This document shows, piece by piece, positions 1 through 11,400 of a DNA stretch of 64,000 bases. The position numbers and the translations under genes were made by a program. Source of the stretch: Lumbricus rubellus (taxonomy: Eukaryota > Annelida > Clitellata > Crassiclitellata > Lumbricidae); the NCBI GenBank assembly GCA_945859605.1, contig OX243819.1, positions 11,465,690 to 11,529,689 on the forward strand, read 5' to 3'. Each line of letters starts with the position of its first letter. Position 1 is the stretch's first letter. The notes below the pieces were generated by a model. That model searched no databases. It had not been told where the DNA came from and worked only from the letters and a program-made list of their open reading frames with translations.

Positions 1-3000
1 AATAATTTCTATGTACAGCCTCGTTAATAAAAATTCTGTCTGATGATCTTTCCATCATAACCAGTCCAAACAAAATGGACTAAAACAAAATATTTTACTT
101 AAGAAAGATCATGCATCTATTGATCATGGGTTGTTTTTTAATCCTTATTACCTTAAATGTCAAAAAAATTTCTGATCAAGAAGTGATTGCATGATCCTTT
201 CATCAGGACTAGATCTGAAAACCTTTGTCAACTGAGTTGATCAACAGAAGTTCTGATCTCAACATTTGAACGAGGAAATTCAGATCAGAATCAGACCAAC
301 GTAATCTTCATCTGATCAATTATCAGCTGAAAACTTTCAACCATTGTTAATAATAGACAGAATTTGGATTTAAAAAATCAAGACCATCAATCTGATTATC
401 TAAATTGCATGTGCCGAAAGATCAAGCAGTGGAGAGAATGGCAAGAACTGTGAGTATTTCTTGGTAAAGCCAGCAAACAAAGCAAAAAAGAGTAAAATCC
501 AACAAAAAATCTAGGATGAAAATGCTCTGGCACAAAAGTTACACAAGATTTTAACCCTTTGCTAGCCGACTAACCATAAGCAATTGCGTACAAGTTGTCT
601 CTGAAGTGTAGATCCCAATTGCAAGGGTGTCACCTAACTACAATTATTAACATTGAGTTTAGCACCAAAGTAATCTTGTCTGGTTAATTGTGTCTTACAA
701 TACCTAATCATGTAATAAACCCATAAAACCAAACCTGGTTCAATTTAAAGCAATCCGATACAACTTCCCGCATTTGCAACTAACTTCTCACCTAATAGAG
801 TAAATAAACCATTTCTCTGACAGGTCAAACCAAATCAACTTCATAATGATATAAATGGGTGAAACTGCAAGTCCCTTGCAACCAAAATTCAAAACGAAAA
901 CATATAACATATATAAGGGCCAACATCGGCAAATTGAAAATGCTACAAAAAAATTAATGTCCTACAGTGGCCATAACATCAGAAAGCACAAGTAGGATGT
1001 TCACAAATGCCTAAACATCATCACAAGCAACATTAAATTTACAATTTACGACAAACTACAAAATTAGGCAAACGCCCATAAATTATTTGGTTTGTGTCCG
1101 CAAATGGCCGAGAGTATGCTTATCTGACGATTGTATGGTACAAATGACAAAAATGATACAGCATTAAATATATTAGGGTACATAAAATCGGAATGTGAAA
1201 CAACGTTTGAAAATATACAAAAACATCAAATATTATACATGCTCGTGAATTTAAATTCAAGAGACAGAAAATCCACTCCCAAAAACATATTATGATAGAA
1301 TTCGCATGCATATACCGACCTTATCACAAGAATGTCTACTGTAACAAACAAAGTTCAGGTTTCTATGGCATTTCAACAACATAATTAATTAAAAATCATT
1401 TATAAAGTTAATGTTGCTGTAATGCTAATTTTGCTATAAATTTGCTAGAAGCTTTATTTTTTGCTACAACATTAACTTTATGTGGAATCTGTTTCACTGA
1501 CAAACATTAAATTTATGGAACCATATTTAGTTAAACATGATAGCTAGCGCTAGTCAAAGAACTTTTGAATTTACAAAATAAGACCCATTGTGTTGAGATT
1601 TCAGCATCTTCTCTCTACATGTTAAATTGACAAAATCGTGATTCTTTTTTTCACTCTTGGCCATTTCCTTTTCAAAACTGTAATGGTATAAATCTGGAAA
1701 TGGCAAACACGATTGCTACATTCATCATGAATGTTGAGGTTTTTACAATGATCATTGTCATGATCACAACAATGAATAACGTGATGACTAAAAATCATCA
1801 TGAAGATTAGAGAAATGATCAGCACAATAGTCCCAATTTTGCAGAAAATTTCTGAAAATGCAGTGAGCATCAAGATCATCATGATCATAACAATGGTAAT
1901 TGTGTAGAAGTGCCCGTGCGTACCTGAACACCTACGTATGCCACGTCTTGAAATAAGCACTTATTAGCATCAAACTGGAAAAACTCATATATTACAATGA
2001 AGCATTAATTAAGTTACAAACTCATGCCATTCTGGCAGCATCAAAATGTGCTACATAAATATCTAGAAAAGATGCAACACATACAAATATCAGGCTACAG
2101 CCGCCACATATAAATTTAACTTATTTCTATTAGTCTGCTGCTATGCCCCACATGAAAATCAATGGCATTCTGGAGTTGAACAGTTAAGAACATGCACACA
2201 CTCATACGCACACACACACACACACACACACAAACCTCTCACACACACACACGGCTCCATTGCCAACAACCTAACTTTGATTGGCACAAACACAAACATA
2301 AACTAAATAAACATCATAAACTAAACATACTTGTTCGCTAGGGCTCATCCCGCATGTCAGCTGCTTTGCAAGGGCGCCCTTGTAACGGCAAAGCTGTGTT
2401 ACTGCGCCATATAAATTGTCGTAATTATTATTATTATTATTATTAAGAAACCCTGGCAGGCAGCTTTGTTGGAGTCTGTAAATAGTAGCATTCACAAAAC
2501 ACAGCACAGTATGAGTAGCCCACATTAGAAATGCCATTGCACAACATTAAAATAAGTACACAATTCAATTTAAGCAAAACTTCGTGCTGCTCGAAGAATT
2601 TGGAAATGGGTGCGTGCAGAGACCAGCACAAAATCTACACAAGCGAAGTTATTAGCCCGTAATTGAGCAGTATATACGTACATATGCAAGCACGTATGAA
2701 GACAAACAATATATAGCTTTGTAGGTACCTCACAAGCATTGTATATTGCGAACAATGGCATACAAAGGTAAGCGATTACAATGACCAACATAAGATCATA
2801 GAGATCATTGTAACAATAATTTTCCACTACATACATTAATTATACGCCTATATGACAATCATTCTTTCCCAATACACTGAAAATAATCGTGATCATCGTA
2901 AATATATGCGGTAGATACTAAAATAACCATGAAGATAAAAAAATGAAAAAAATGGTAATCATTGTAGTCATCTTTTCTGTGATCATGAAACATGAACAAG

Positions 3001-3533
3001 AGATTCTTACCAGGGGCAGAGCCTCTTTGGACTAGAAATCCAGCTACGAAGTGGTACAGGTACAGAGACACTAGATCCGGATTGAGACTTGGTGAGGCCC
3101 TAAACTATATAAGCTTAGAGGCCCCTCGTTACAAAATTACACTAAAGGGTCTCACAAAACTTGAAAACATGCAAGCCTCATAATTATATAACAACTTGGC
3201 ATTTAAAGTGAAGAATTCAAATTACTTTCAAATGAATGCATTGCATTTACTTATTACATATTTACTGTTGTCTATCACAGTATTAATATAGTAAATCCCG
3301 AATACAATACTCAAGTGTAATTTCTTAAATACATACAAATACATTACAAAGAATTTTTTTAAAGGTTTCAAATATATTCTGAATTTTTTAGGCCACCGTG
3401 GATTGAAATACCCTAAGCTGCAGCCTTTTTTTAGCTGGTATGTCTGGCACTGTTTTCACCATTCTCTTTTTGCCAACCATGATTAAACCCTTTCAAACAA
3501 CCAACACAAGAACAATTGTTTGGTGAAGGATTT
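1..3533. other. Gene-poor flank, no coding exon recognised
   Basis: I see no homology-supported exon here. The sequence is AT-rich, with a cluster of GATC and ATCATGA words (about 40-400, 1735-1900 and 2760-2990) and a (CA)n tract near 2207-2253. The region beyond 3183 should include the 3' UTR of the minus-strand GFOD gene, but no clear poly(A) signal was identified. Short ORFs in this stretch have no recognisable motif. Confidence 0.6.
2207..2253. repeat. (CA)n microsatellite
   Basis: Imperfect CA dinucleotide run, interrupted by one short AAACCTCT stretch. Confidence 0.9.
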
Positions 3534-3541
3534 ACACCAAC

Positions 3542-3720
3542 CAGGGGCGGATACAGAAACTTTGGACGGGGGGGGGGCCAAAAATTCTTGACCTTGGGTG
3601 TTGGAATTTTTTATCATTCATTGTTCGAAAGCTTGTTGAAGCCAAATTGGGGGCCCACGATACATGGGCAGTTCTAAATGGGAGGCCATGGCCAGATTGG
3701 CTCCCCCGGATCCGCCCTTG
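3542..3720. mobile_element. hAT-type MITE (179 bp)
   Basis: The ends are CAGGGGCGGATACAG and, inverted, CAAGGGCGGATCCGG. The element is flanked by a perfect 8-bp direct repeat ACACCAAC (3534-3541 and 3721-3728). An 8-bp target duplication with CAGGG-type ends is the signature of the hAT superfamily. It has no coding capacity, so it is non-autonomous. It sits just downstream of the GFOD stop codon and could contribute to that gene's 3' UTR or termination region. Confidence 0.88.
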
Positions 3721-3802
3721 ACACCAACGAGTTAATGAGGTACGACATAAATCTTTTTACATCACATTTACACGTCGTTCAGAGAAGATTCAATCAGCGG
3801 TT

Positions 3803-5475
3803 TTAGTGCAACGAGAAAGTGCTTCGCCTCATCGCCGCTCGCAGCTGCGGGTTCGGTTCCGGCTGTTCCGTCATGATCTTGATGCGCACCCACTCCTTCG
3901 TCTTCCCGGACAGTCGCACGGCGTCGACGACCGTCTGGACGTACTGCTCGTTGACGAACGTGGCCGCGTGCTGCACTGGCTCCCTGGCCCAGCCGTGCTT
4001 CTCCTCGACCATCTTGAACGCCTCCTTCACGGAGTCGATGAGCTTGATCAGTCCCTTGAGGTGGGGTATCGGTATGTCGGCGCGTATCGTCTCGCTCACC
4101 CCGGTCTTCTGGTGGTCGAGGATGTTCGGGACGTCGCGGTAGATCGTGTCCTCCCTCGCGAGGTCGTGGCGCTGACCGTAGAGGTCGGACCCGCGTACGG
4201 CGAGGCGCCCCTTCGTCCCGCAGATCAGCACCTCCTGGGTGTACTGTCCGGTCACGTGGCTGTTGATCGTGGCCGTGGCGCACGCGTTGCGTTCCAGTTC
4301 CAGCTGGAAGCAGCAGAAGTCGTCGCTCGTCACCTGGCGGATGCCGCGGATCTTGTCCGTCTGGCGCGTGAAGGTCTTGAGGACGCCGTGGACGCGGGTG
4401 GCGCGCTGACCGGTCAGGAACGTGATGAGGTCGATGAGTACGCTGCCGTAGATGTTGAGGACGCCGCCGCCCATCAGTTCGTCGCAGATCCAGTCGAACT
4501 TGTCCTTGAGGAAGGATCCGGAATGGATGCGTGCCTCGCAGATCATCACCTGTATTTATACCAACACTGCTTTAACCCTTTAATGCCGGAGGGTATAGGA
4601 TTTCCCATACCATTTACTACCATCTCGGCATTAAAGGGTTAAGTGATTCCTGCTGTGACAGCTAATTATTGTATTCAAATATTTATGGCAAGTCAGAGCA
4701 AGTTCAGATAAGGTAAATGAAAGTTATATCATTACCTGTGCAACAACACTGATAGCCATTTTAGTTTCGGCTTCAATAGATTTTTGCAGCAAATGCTAAC
4801 TGATTATTCTATGTAAATATTAAGGGCAAGAATAATCTCTTAACAAGTCAAAGCAAGTTGAGAAAAGGTAAAGATTAGTCAGTTCAAAAGTGGTAACTAA
4901 ACATCTAGCAAACTTTTGGTCAGGCTTTGAGTTCTAAGCTATTGCAACATATGCACAAGTCTTCAGTTACCCTGCTGCAATATACAATCATTAAATTACA
5001 CTGTGCACGATAGTTTTACCTCTCCAATATAGTTATCGTCAATGAGTTGCTTCATTTTCATGAAGCACGGCAGGAATCGCAGTCCATTGCACATGAGCGA
5101 CATGAGTAAGGGGTAGTACTCCGCTGCGTTCACCATCCTTAAAGCGTCAATTTGGGTCGGGCCTGCCGGAGTGCCGCAGATGACGTGCTTGCCGATGCCA
5201 AGGGCTTTTACAGCGATCGGCGATTGCATAAGCGGCGGGCAGTGAATAAAAACCAGGTCTACGTCTTTGTGCAGTAGAACCTCGTCGACCTTGCTGGTGT
5301 GGAACGGGATCTCGAGGTCACGGGCGCATTCTTCGGCAACGTCTTTCGTTTGGCCCCAGAGCGCTTCCACTCTGAAGCCACAGCTTTTGAGGATAGGGAC
5401 CAGACACCGGACCGCGGTACCCGTGCCGAAAACTCCGATACCCGGTAGCTGAGCGTTGACGGGCATGACAGACAT
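3803..5475 (-). CDS. GFOD: Glucose-fructose oxidoreductase domain-containing protein (GFOD1/2 family)
   Basis: Two coding exons, complement(3803..4549, 5020..5475), joined in phase 0 across a GT-AG intron; predicted 400 aa, against about 390 aa for human GFOD1/2. Exon 1 holds the Rossmann NAD(P)-binding turn (GVFGTG, about residue 15) and the motif DEVLLHKDVDLVFIHCPP. Exon 2 holds the GFO/IDH/MocA C-terminal fold, with LMGGGVLNIYG, DLITFLTGQ and GIRQVTSDDF in the family order, and ends SMRRS-like (MRRSTFSLH). The start at 5475 is the first ATG after an in-frame TAA; a second ATG lies three codons on. GFOD proteins look like dehydrogenases but their substrate is not established. The gene lies head-to-head with BBS4, 2.9 kb apart. 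I cannot tell GFOD1 from GFOD2; a single invertebrate orthologue is likely. Confidence 0.93.
4572..4642. mobile_element. piggyBac-like micro-MITE, TTAA-flanked, in GFOD intron
   Basis: A 63-bp segment has perfect 13-bp inverted ends, CCCTTTAATGCCG (4576-4588) and its complement (4626-4638). It lies between TTAA (4572-4575) and TTAA (4639-4642). TTAA target duplication and C-rich termini are typical of piggyBac. The copy lies 23 bp inside the intron, close to the 3' splice site of GFOD exon 2. Confidence 0.72.
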
Positions 5476-8424
5476 TCTGTCGCTAATTATTATTACGTCC
5501 TCTTTGGGATTAAATTGCACATTTGACAAAAAGATTTACTTTAATACGAAAGAATCGACCACAACACAACATGTTTTATTCAAGTCAACATTTACATCAA
5601 TAACATGGATCACGTATTTTAAAAGAGGAGATTAATCACTTTATAATGACGTCAACGAATATACACAAATTTCTTCGATTAAAATAATATTATGATAAGA
5701 ACTTCAAATCTTTGCAGCACTGATTCGTACTGTTTCGAAAACAAGGAACATAGGTCGATCCACAGTATAAATAATTAACAGTACGTCGATTTCGGATCTC
5801 GCAGTCGTCAGAATAAGTGACGAGATTTAAAGCCCCACCCACTGTCATCCGCCATTTTCGCAGCAATAAACTCCATAAGCAAATTACAGTTACTTTCAAT
5901 TCTATGGTACAAACTACAAATTTCGGTTTCCGGCAGCCGCCATATTAGTCGGGATTCATTAAAAGAACTGCAATGTACTGCCCGGAAAAAATTTGCTACA
6001 AGCTGGAAATAACAAATAATGAAAGATAAGAAAATAATATATCCAAAAAGTGAGCCCGAGCCTCTGAGATCTCCTGCTAACTCATTTTATTAGAGAAATT
6101 TGAGGGCATTAAATCAATGGCATTTTTACTATACGGCTTAATCTCGAAGCCGGGTTGCATTAAAAGAACTGCAATGTACTACGCGGAAAAAGTCGCAACA
6201 GGCTGGAAATAACAAATAATTAAAGTTATAATAATAATATATTTTAAAAAATGGTCCCCAGCAACTCAACTCTCACTCTGGGTTATTTTATAAAGAGAAT
6301 TGTTATGGTGTACTATTAATAGCAATATACGATGCAAATCTAAGAATGATGCAAATGCTGGTCTATTGCTACCAAGATGGAGGCTGACCACGTCACCAAA
6401 AAAAGTTGGCAACAGGCAGCCATCCGGGTAGACCTACTGGTAATTATTTATACTGTGGTCGATCCCCAAACTCATCCATGGCCGTAATGAGTGTAATCAC
6501 AGTATAGATAACAAACAGTACGTCGACTTATATTGCTTCCTGTTAAGCACTTTTTATTGGTCACGCCATTTTGAATAAGCTACACCATAGACATAATAAT
6601 ATGATATAGTGATGATGTCTTAGGCTAGTCCGGTCAATTGAATCTTAAACTTGCTGGTTTAAATTACTATGGCACGCAAATTTTTGCATGAAAAGTTTTA
6701 AAGTGGACCAAAGAATATGTGATAGAAATGCTAACAAAATGCGATATGGGGAAATATTTAATTTTTGAAATTTATTTTTGAGCAGCCGACCAACAGCTTT
6801 ACTAGGCCTAACGAGTTTACATATTAAGGACTGGCGGAAATACAATTTATCTGCTGGAAACAGTGAAATTATCGATTAAAAAATTAAATATCAATTATTA
6901 TATTTATTATAATTATTTGAACTATGTAAAATTAATGTCGATCTTGGAGACAAAAAAATAAAATTTTATGCAATAATGTGTGTGGTCGATAACTACCCCG
7001 CACTTAAGGCCACGCCCATAATGCATAATGCATAGGCGATGACTAAGCGAAACTCTATACGCTCAGCCATAATTTGCATCACAATAATTAATAATTTAAA
7101 CATATTTCCCCATGTTGAAATTTATTAGCATTTTTACTGTAGTATAGGAGGGTATTTACGTACAATATTCTATCAAAAAAGGTTTGCCATAGTAAACCAT
7201 CGGGTTCATATTGAATTTCCCGAGCGGCCTGAATACCGGAAATTGAATAGGCAGACTAAGTAAATGTAATCAGTCTATGGACAATAGCTTAAAGAAAATG
7301 GCGTCACTTTCAAAATCACTTACACATTCTGATTTACAGCAAAGGCCGGAAGTCGACGTACTGTTTGTTATCTATACTGTGTTTATACCGCGCTTTAAGA
7401 AACAAGTCTGATTTCTGATTTCTGCCAGATCATAGCAATGTTCAGCGGCCATGGATGAGTTTGGGGATCGACCTATGTTCCTTGTTTTCGAAACAGTACG
7501 GACATAAATCGAACGATAAATTCGACATTTTCGGAGTTTTAATAACTTTATAGCCGGTAAACTCGTCTGCGCTGGTATAAATGAATGAAGCTGCTGTTTT
7601 TCATAAATATTTATGAGCGTAATGACGTCATATCCTAAATATTGCTCATGAATATTCATGAAGTCTTGAGCTAGCGCATAAGAAATAATATAGCGAGCCT
7701 TGCATTCATTACACAGTTTTTCATTAGGAACTTTAAATTCATAAAGATATTAATCTCGTTCTCAGGTATCCAACACAAACGTTGAATATTTGTTTTTAAT
7801 AATAGCTTAAATTAGTTTAAAGAAGGCAGGAGTTCTGGTTATTGCGTTTACAAGCTATTTGTGGTGGGTAGAAGTAACCAAGGAGACGCATATACATAAC
7901 AACCTAGGTAGTTCTTCAAGCACAAGTTTAGCAATAATTATATGCATTATAGTTTTAGGAAAACTACTCAAGCTTCAACCACTAGCGAGTGTATTATTTA
8001 ACTATAAACGTAACAAGTATTGTGCCCTGTTTTCGGTCTCGTTTATTGAGTCGAATTGTTTTTAGAAAGGTGGACATAGTTAGTAGAATGAGAGTATTCA
8101 AGAGTTCCTATGTTTCCTGGATTTAACTTTGCTACCGATTTGCAGTGGGTTGCGAAACAGGTCAGAGATAGCTGAAGTTCCATTGAAGTTTTTAGTTTTT
8201 AAGTTGCGTTGAACAAAACTATATGCTAAACTACGTGTAGCGTTGTAAATCTGTTCAAGTATTTGAGAACATATGCATTTTTGTCACATTTCAACTTTAA
8301 TTAGACTTTGCGGTAATAAGATCAACTTGTTGATTATGTTCAATAATTACCTGATATATGTTTGACATTCAAGGTTGAGCAGTACCAAGTAAATGAAGGA
8401 GGGGTAGAGGCAAAAAGAGGAGAA
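5476..8424. other. Divergent GFOD/BBS4 intergenic region
   Basis: The promoters of both genes should lie here. The region is repetitive. A copy of a sequence beginning GTACTGTTTCGAAAACAAGG is at 5728-5764, and its inverted copy lies at about 7460-7497. A third, partial copy in the first orientation is at 6455-6525. A second unit (GAACTGCAATGTACT...) is duplicated at about 5965-6055 and 6155-6250. No coding exon was recognised. The presumed 5' untranslated exon of BBS4 could not be placed. Confidence 0.6.
7874..7887 (+). promoter_or_regulatory. RFX X-box-like motif upstream of BBS4
   Basis: The site GTAACCAAGGAGAC resembles the RFX consensus GTNRCC(N)0-3RGYAAC: a perfect first half-site, a 2-bp spacer, and a second half-site with two mismatches. 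It lies 538 bp upstream of the proposed BBS4 start codon. RFX sites in BBS gene promoters are established in animals. Function here is inferred from motif and position only. Confidence 0.5.
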
Positions 8425-11400
8425 ATGCAGACGGAAAAATCAGATGTTGGGCTTGAAAGAGACGATACATTCGTTTCCAAACCACCAGGCACAGCGGCAA
8501 CAACACAGCCAGTAAAACCAAAACCAAAGAAAGGTAAATCACTTTCGCTACACGCAATTATGGTCTTTTGTTGTTAGTACTTGATGAGGACAGTGCCTTT
8601 GCAAGGTAGCTCCACATATTAAGTATCCGGATATATGGATACAATATGAGAGTAGGAAAAAATTATTAATAATTTTTCATGTGACCTGGTTGCTGTTTAA
8701 CATCTAGAATTGTCAATAAACAAAGATGCTACTAATGAAGCAATGGGAATAACTGACTGTTACTCGCTTTCGGTGCCATTTCCATATTGAGAACAGGTGA
8801 GAACAGTCCTCTCGCTTGCCTCTGTCCTCCTGCTGATAGTTCTGGACAACCCCTCTGACTTGACACAGTGATTTTTTAATAAGCTGGTGCCCTGAGCTTC
8901 ATTACCGAGTGTTGTTTTAGAAGTTTGGAGCTTGCAATTACAAGTGTAATTATTTTATGGTTAAGTTCACTGCCGAGGTAGAAATCTTCATGTATAATTC
9001 TTTATCAGCAGGGATTTGAACTGGATTCTTGACTTCCATGTTGATTTTACAGCACATTAACAACTATGGTTATGAATCATGTATTACGTATTTTGGTAGT
9101 CATAAAGATGTGCTCATTTATCTTTCGCAGCTCCTGAACTGCCAATTTACGAGCGAAGAAATTGGCTGATTCATCTGTACTACATTCGTAAGGAATACGA
9201 ACAGTGTAAAGCCATAATCAAGGAGCAGCTGGCTGAGACTAACAACTCGTCAGAATATGCCCTCTTTGTTAATGGCAAGCAGCTTTATCGTCTTAACCCT
9301 TTGAACCCGGCTGGTCGGTTTTCCGGCCTGTTATCCATAGCGTTACGGGAGCTCCGGGTTCAAAGGGTTTTTCTTTCTGTTGGTTATTTTGTTGTGCAGT
9401 ATGGTAAGGTTAGGAAATTGGATGGCTTTGTGCATTAGACACAGGAACTATGGAAGTTACTGAATAATGATGAGCCATGTGGATCTGAAACCCAAAGATA
9501 CAGTCAAAGGACCATTTATCTACTATCATCTTCGAGCTTGTATACAGTCAGCCTCATATGCATCGGTCATGTTGTAAATGTCTGCAAGTGTTTTCCTTCT
9601 GAGATTGTATTGAGTTCTGTTCAAATTCGTTCTGTAGGAGAGTTCAGATTGATTTGGGGGTATCTTTGTATTGGTAGAAGGATGAGGTATGCTCACGCCA
9701 AAGATGATGGTCTCTGAGGCTTTACATAGTTTAACAATGTGATCCAAGTTGGGCGCATTCCAAAGTTCAGCCACATTATTTTCTGTTTACATGCGTGATG
9801 TCTTACATTGGCTTTTATAATCCAGCAGTCTCAGGAGCGTGTTTCACTTTGTTAAAGTGTTTAATAAGTCAAACCTGTTAATTTTTTGCAGTGATGCCTA
9901 AAGAGTTGAAAACAGCCGAGCATTGTCGTACTTACTAATTAGTGATGTTGTTTGTCTCTGTAGCTCTAATCCTGCGATTGGAAGGGCGAATCCACGAATC
10001 TCTGGAGCTATTTCAGACGTGTACAGTTCTCAGTCCTAAAAGCCTTGACAACTACAAACAGGTTGCACGCTCTTTGTGAGTAACTGCTTATATATTCAGT
10101 CATAATTGTATCAGAACATTGACTATTTTAGCACCGCTCAAATGGGGTGGCATGTGACTGAATTGAATCTTTAATTGATTCAGCAGGTACCAGTTTGATA
10201 TTCACATATTCCAAAGTGATTAGCTTTACGACTAATTGGGGAAGTAAATACTGTAAATAGTGGAGGATCATGGACAGATCCTTACAATGGCATTGCAGCA
10301 GTGCAAACAGCGGGATCAGACCAAGCAGTCCCAATGCCAATGTGCTGATTGCACGTAAGAACCTAACCAGTTTAAGGCTGTCCCAGAGACACCAAAGCTT
10401 TTGTTGAGCTGTTTAGACGTACTAGTGGTCTACGATGTCAATGGCAGCAGTAATGAGGTCAATGCTGATTGTTATTCTTTGATTAGGTTCCTGCTGGCAC
10501 GACATAAAGCGGCTCTTGACGTCTACAACGAAACTGAAAAAATGTCGTCTGGGGACTGGGTAAGAAGAGAGCTCTAGTAATGAACTGAACTTTGAATCAA
10601 GCTCGCATATTATGTGAGCATCTAAAGCTAAATTTCTTTAGATAAAAAGGACAGAAGGACAAGTCATTCTCTCTTTTTTTCATCAAGCATCATGTTCGTA
10701 ATGAATCGTTCAATGGTGAATGTACGGATTATCTTGCAAATGAACTGATTCCTTAAACATAGTTTTTTTGGATGGTAACATAAATTTGGAACATTACAAA
10801 AGATTGACTGCAATTGATGTGCAAATTATTATTTACGCTATATATTCCCAGTTACTGCAGACATGTAGAACATGGTCTCACCCATTTTAACTTGCCATTA
10901 AGGCTGGCCTTGTCAATCGCTAGAGTTCAACGAACTGACAGCACAAGGTGACAAGGTGATATTCCCAGCTTCTAACACACTAGATTGTGATTATAAACAA
11001 TAAAATAAATGCATTCTGTAACTTTATTTGCCAATTGTAGTTGCTATCACATGCAACTCTTATTTTGTTTGGTTGCTTGCAGGAGATTGCGCATAACAAA
11101 GGCGTCTGTTACATGTACCTCAAAGAACTAGAAAAAGTGAGTGATACAAAGTCTGCATACCAGAGTCTTACTCTTTTGTTACACAGTGACACAGTGTATC
11201 ACAAGCAGATGGATATTTAACTACTGCTTGTTTTCAGGTCATTTTGAAGCGTGCTGAATGTAATAAGTTTGCATTACCATTTGACGTGGTAGCACTGTTA
11301 AAGTTGCACTACCCCTTACCACTGCTAAGAATGGTAGGGATAGAGTATAACACTTGGTCTCACCCATTTTAACTTGCCATTTGTTCTTGCCGTATTACGA

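Noticed and set aside
2992..3183. 63-aa ORF MNKRFLPGAEPLW
   Set aside because: No family match and no splice or poly(A) context. CAGGGGCAGAGCC...GGCCCCTCG ends suggest a decayed hAT-type repeat, but flanks give no convincing 8-bp duplication, so it was not annotated.
3806..4642. 278-aa plus-strand ORF opposite GFOD exon 2
   Set aside because: Antisense shadow of a GC-rich coding exon; it has no homology of its own, while the minus frame matches GFOD.
5476..5529. 18-codon N-terminal extension of GFOD
   Set aside because: Would need a TTG start; the first ATG in frame is at 5475 and family proteins begin near LPGIGVFG.
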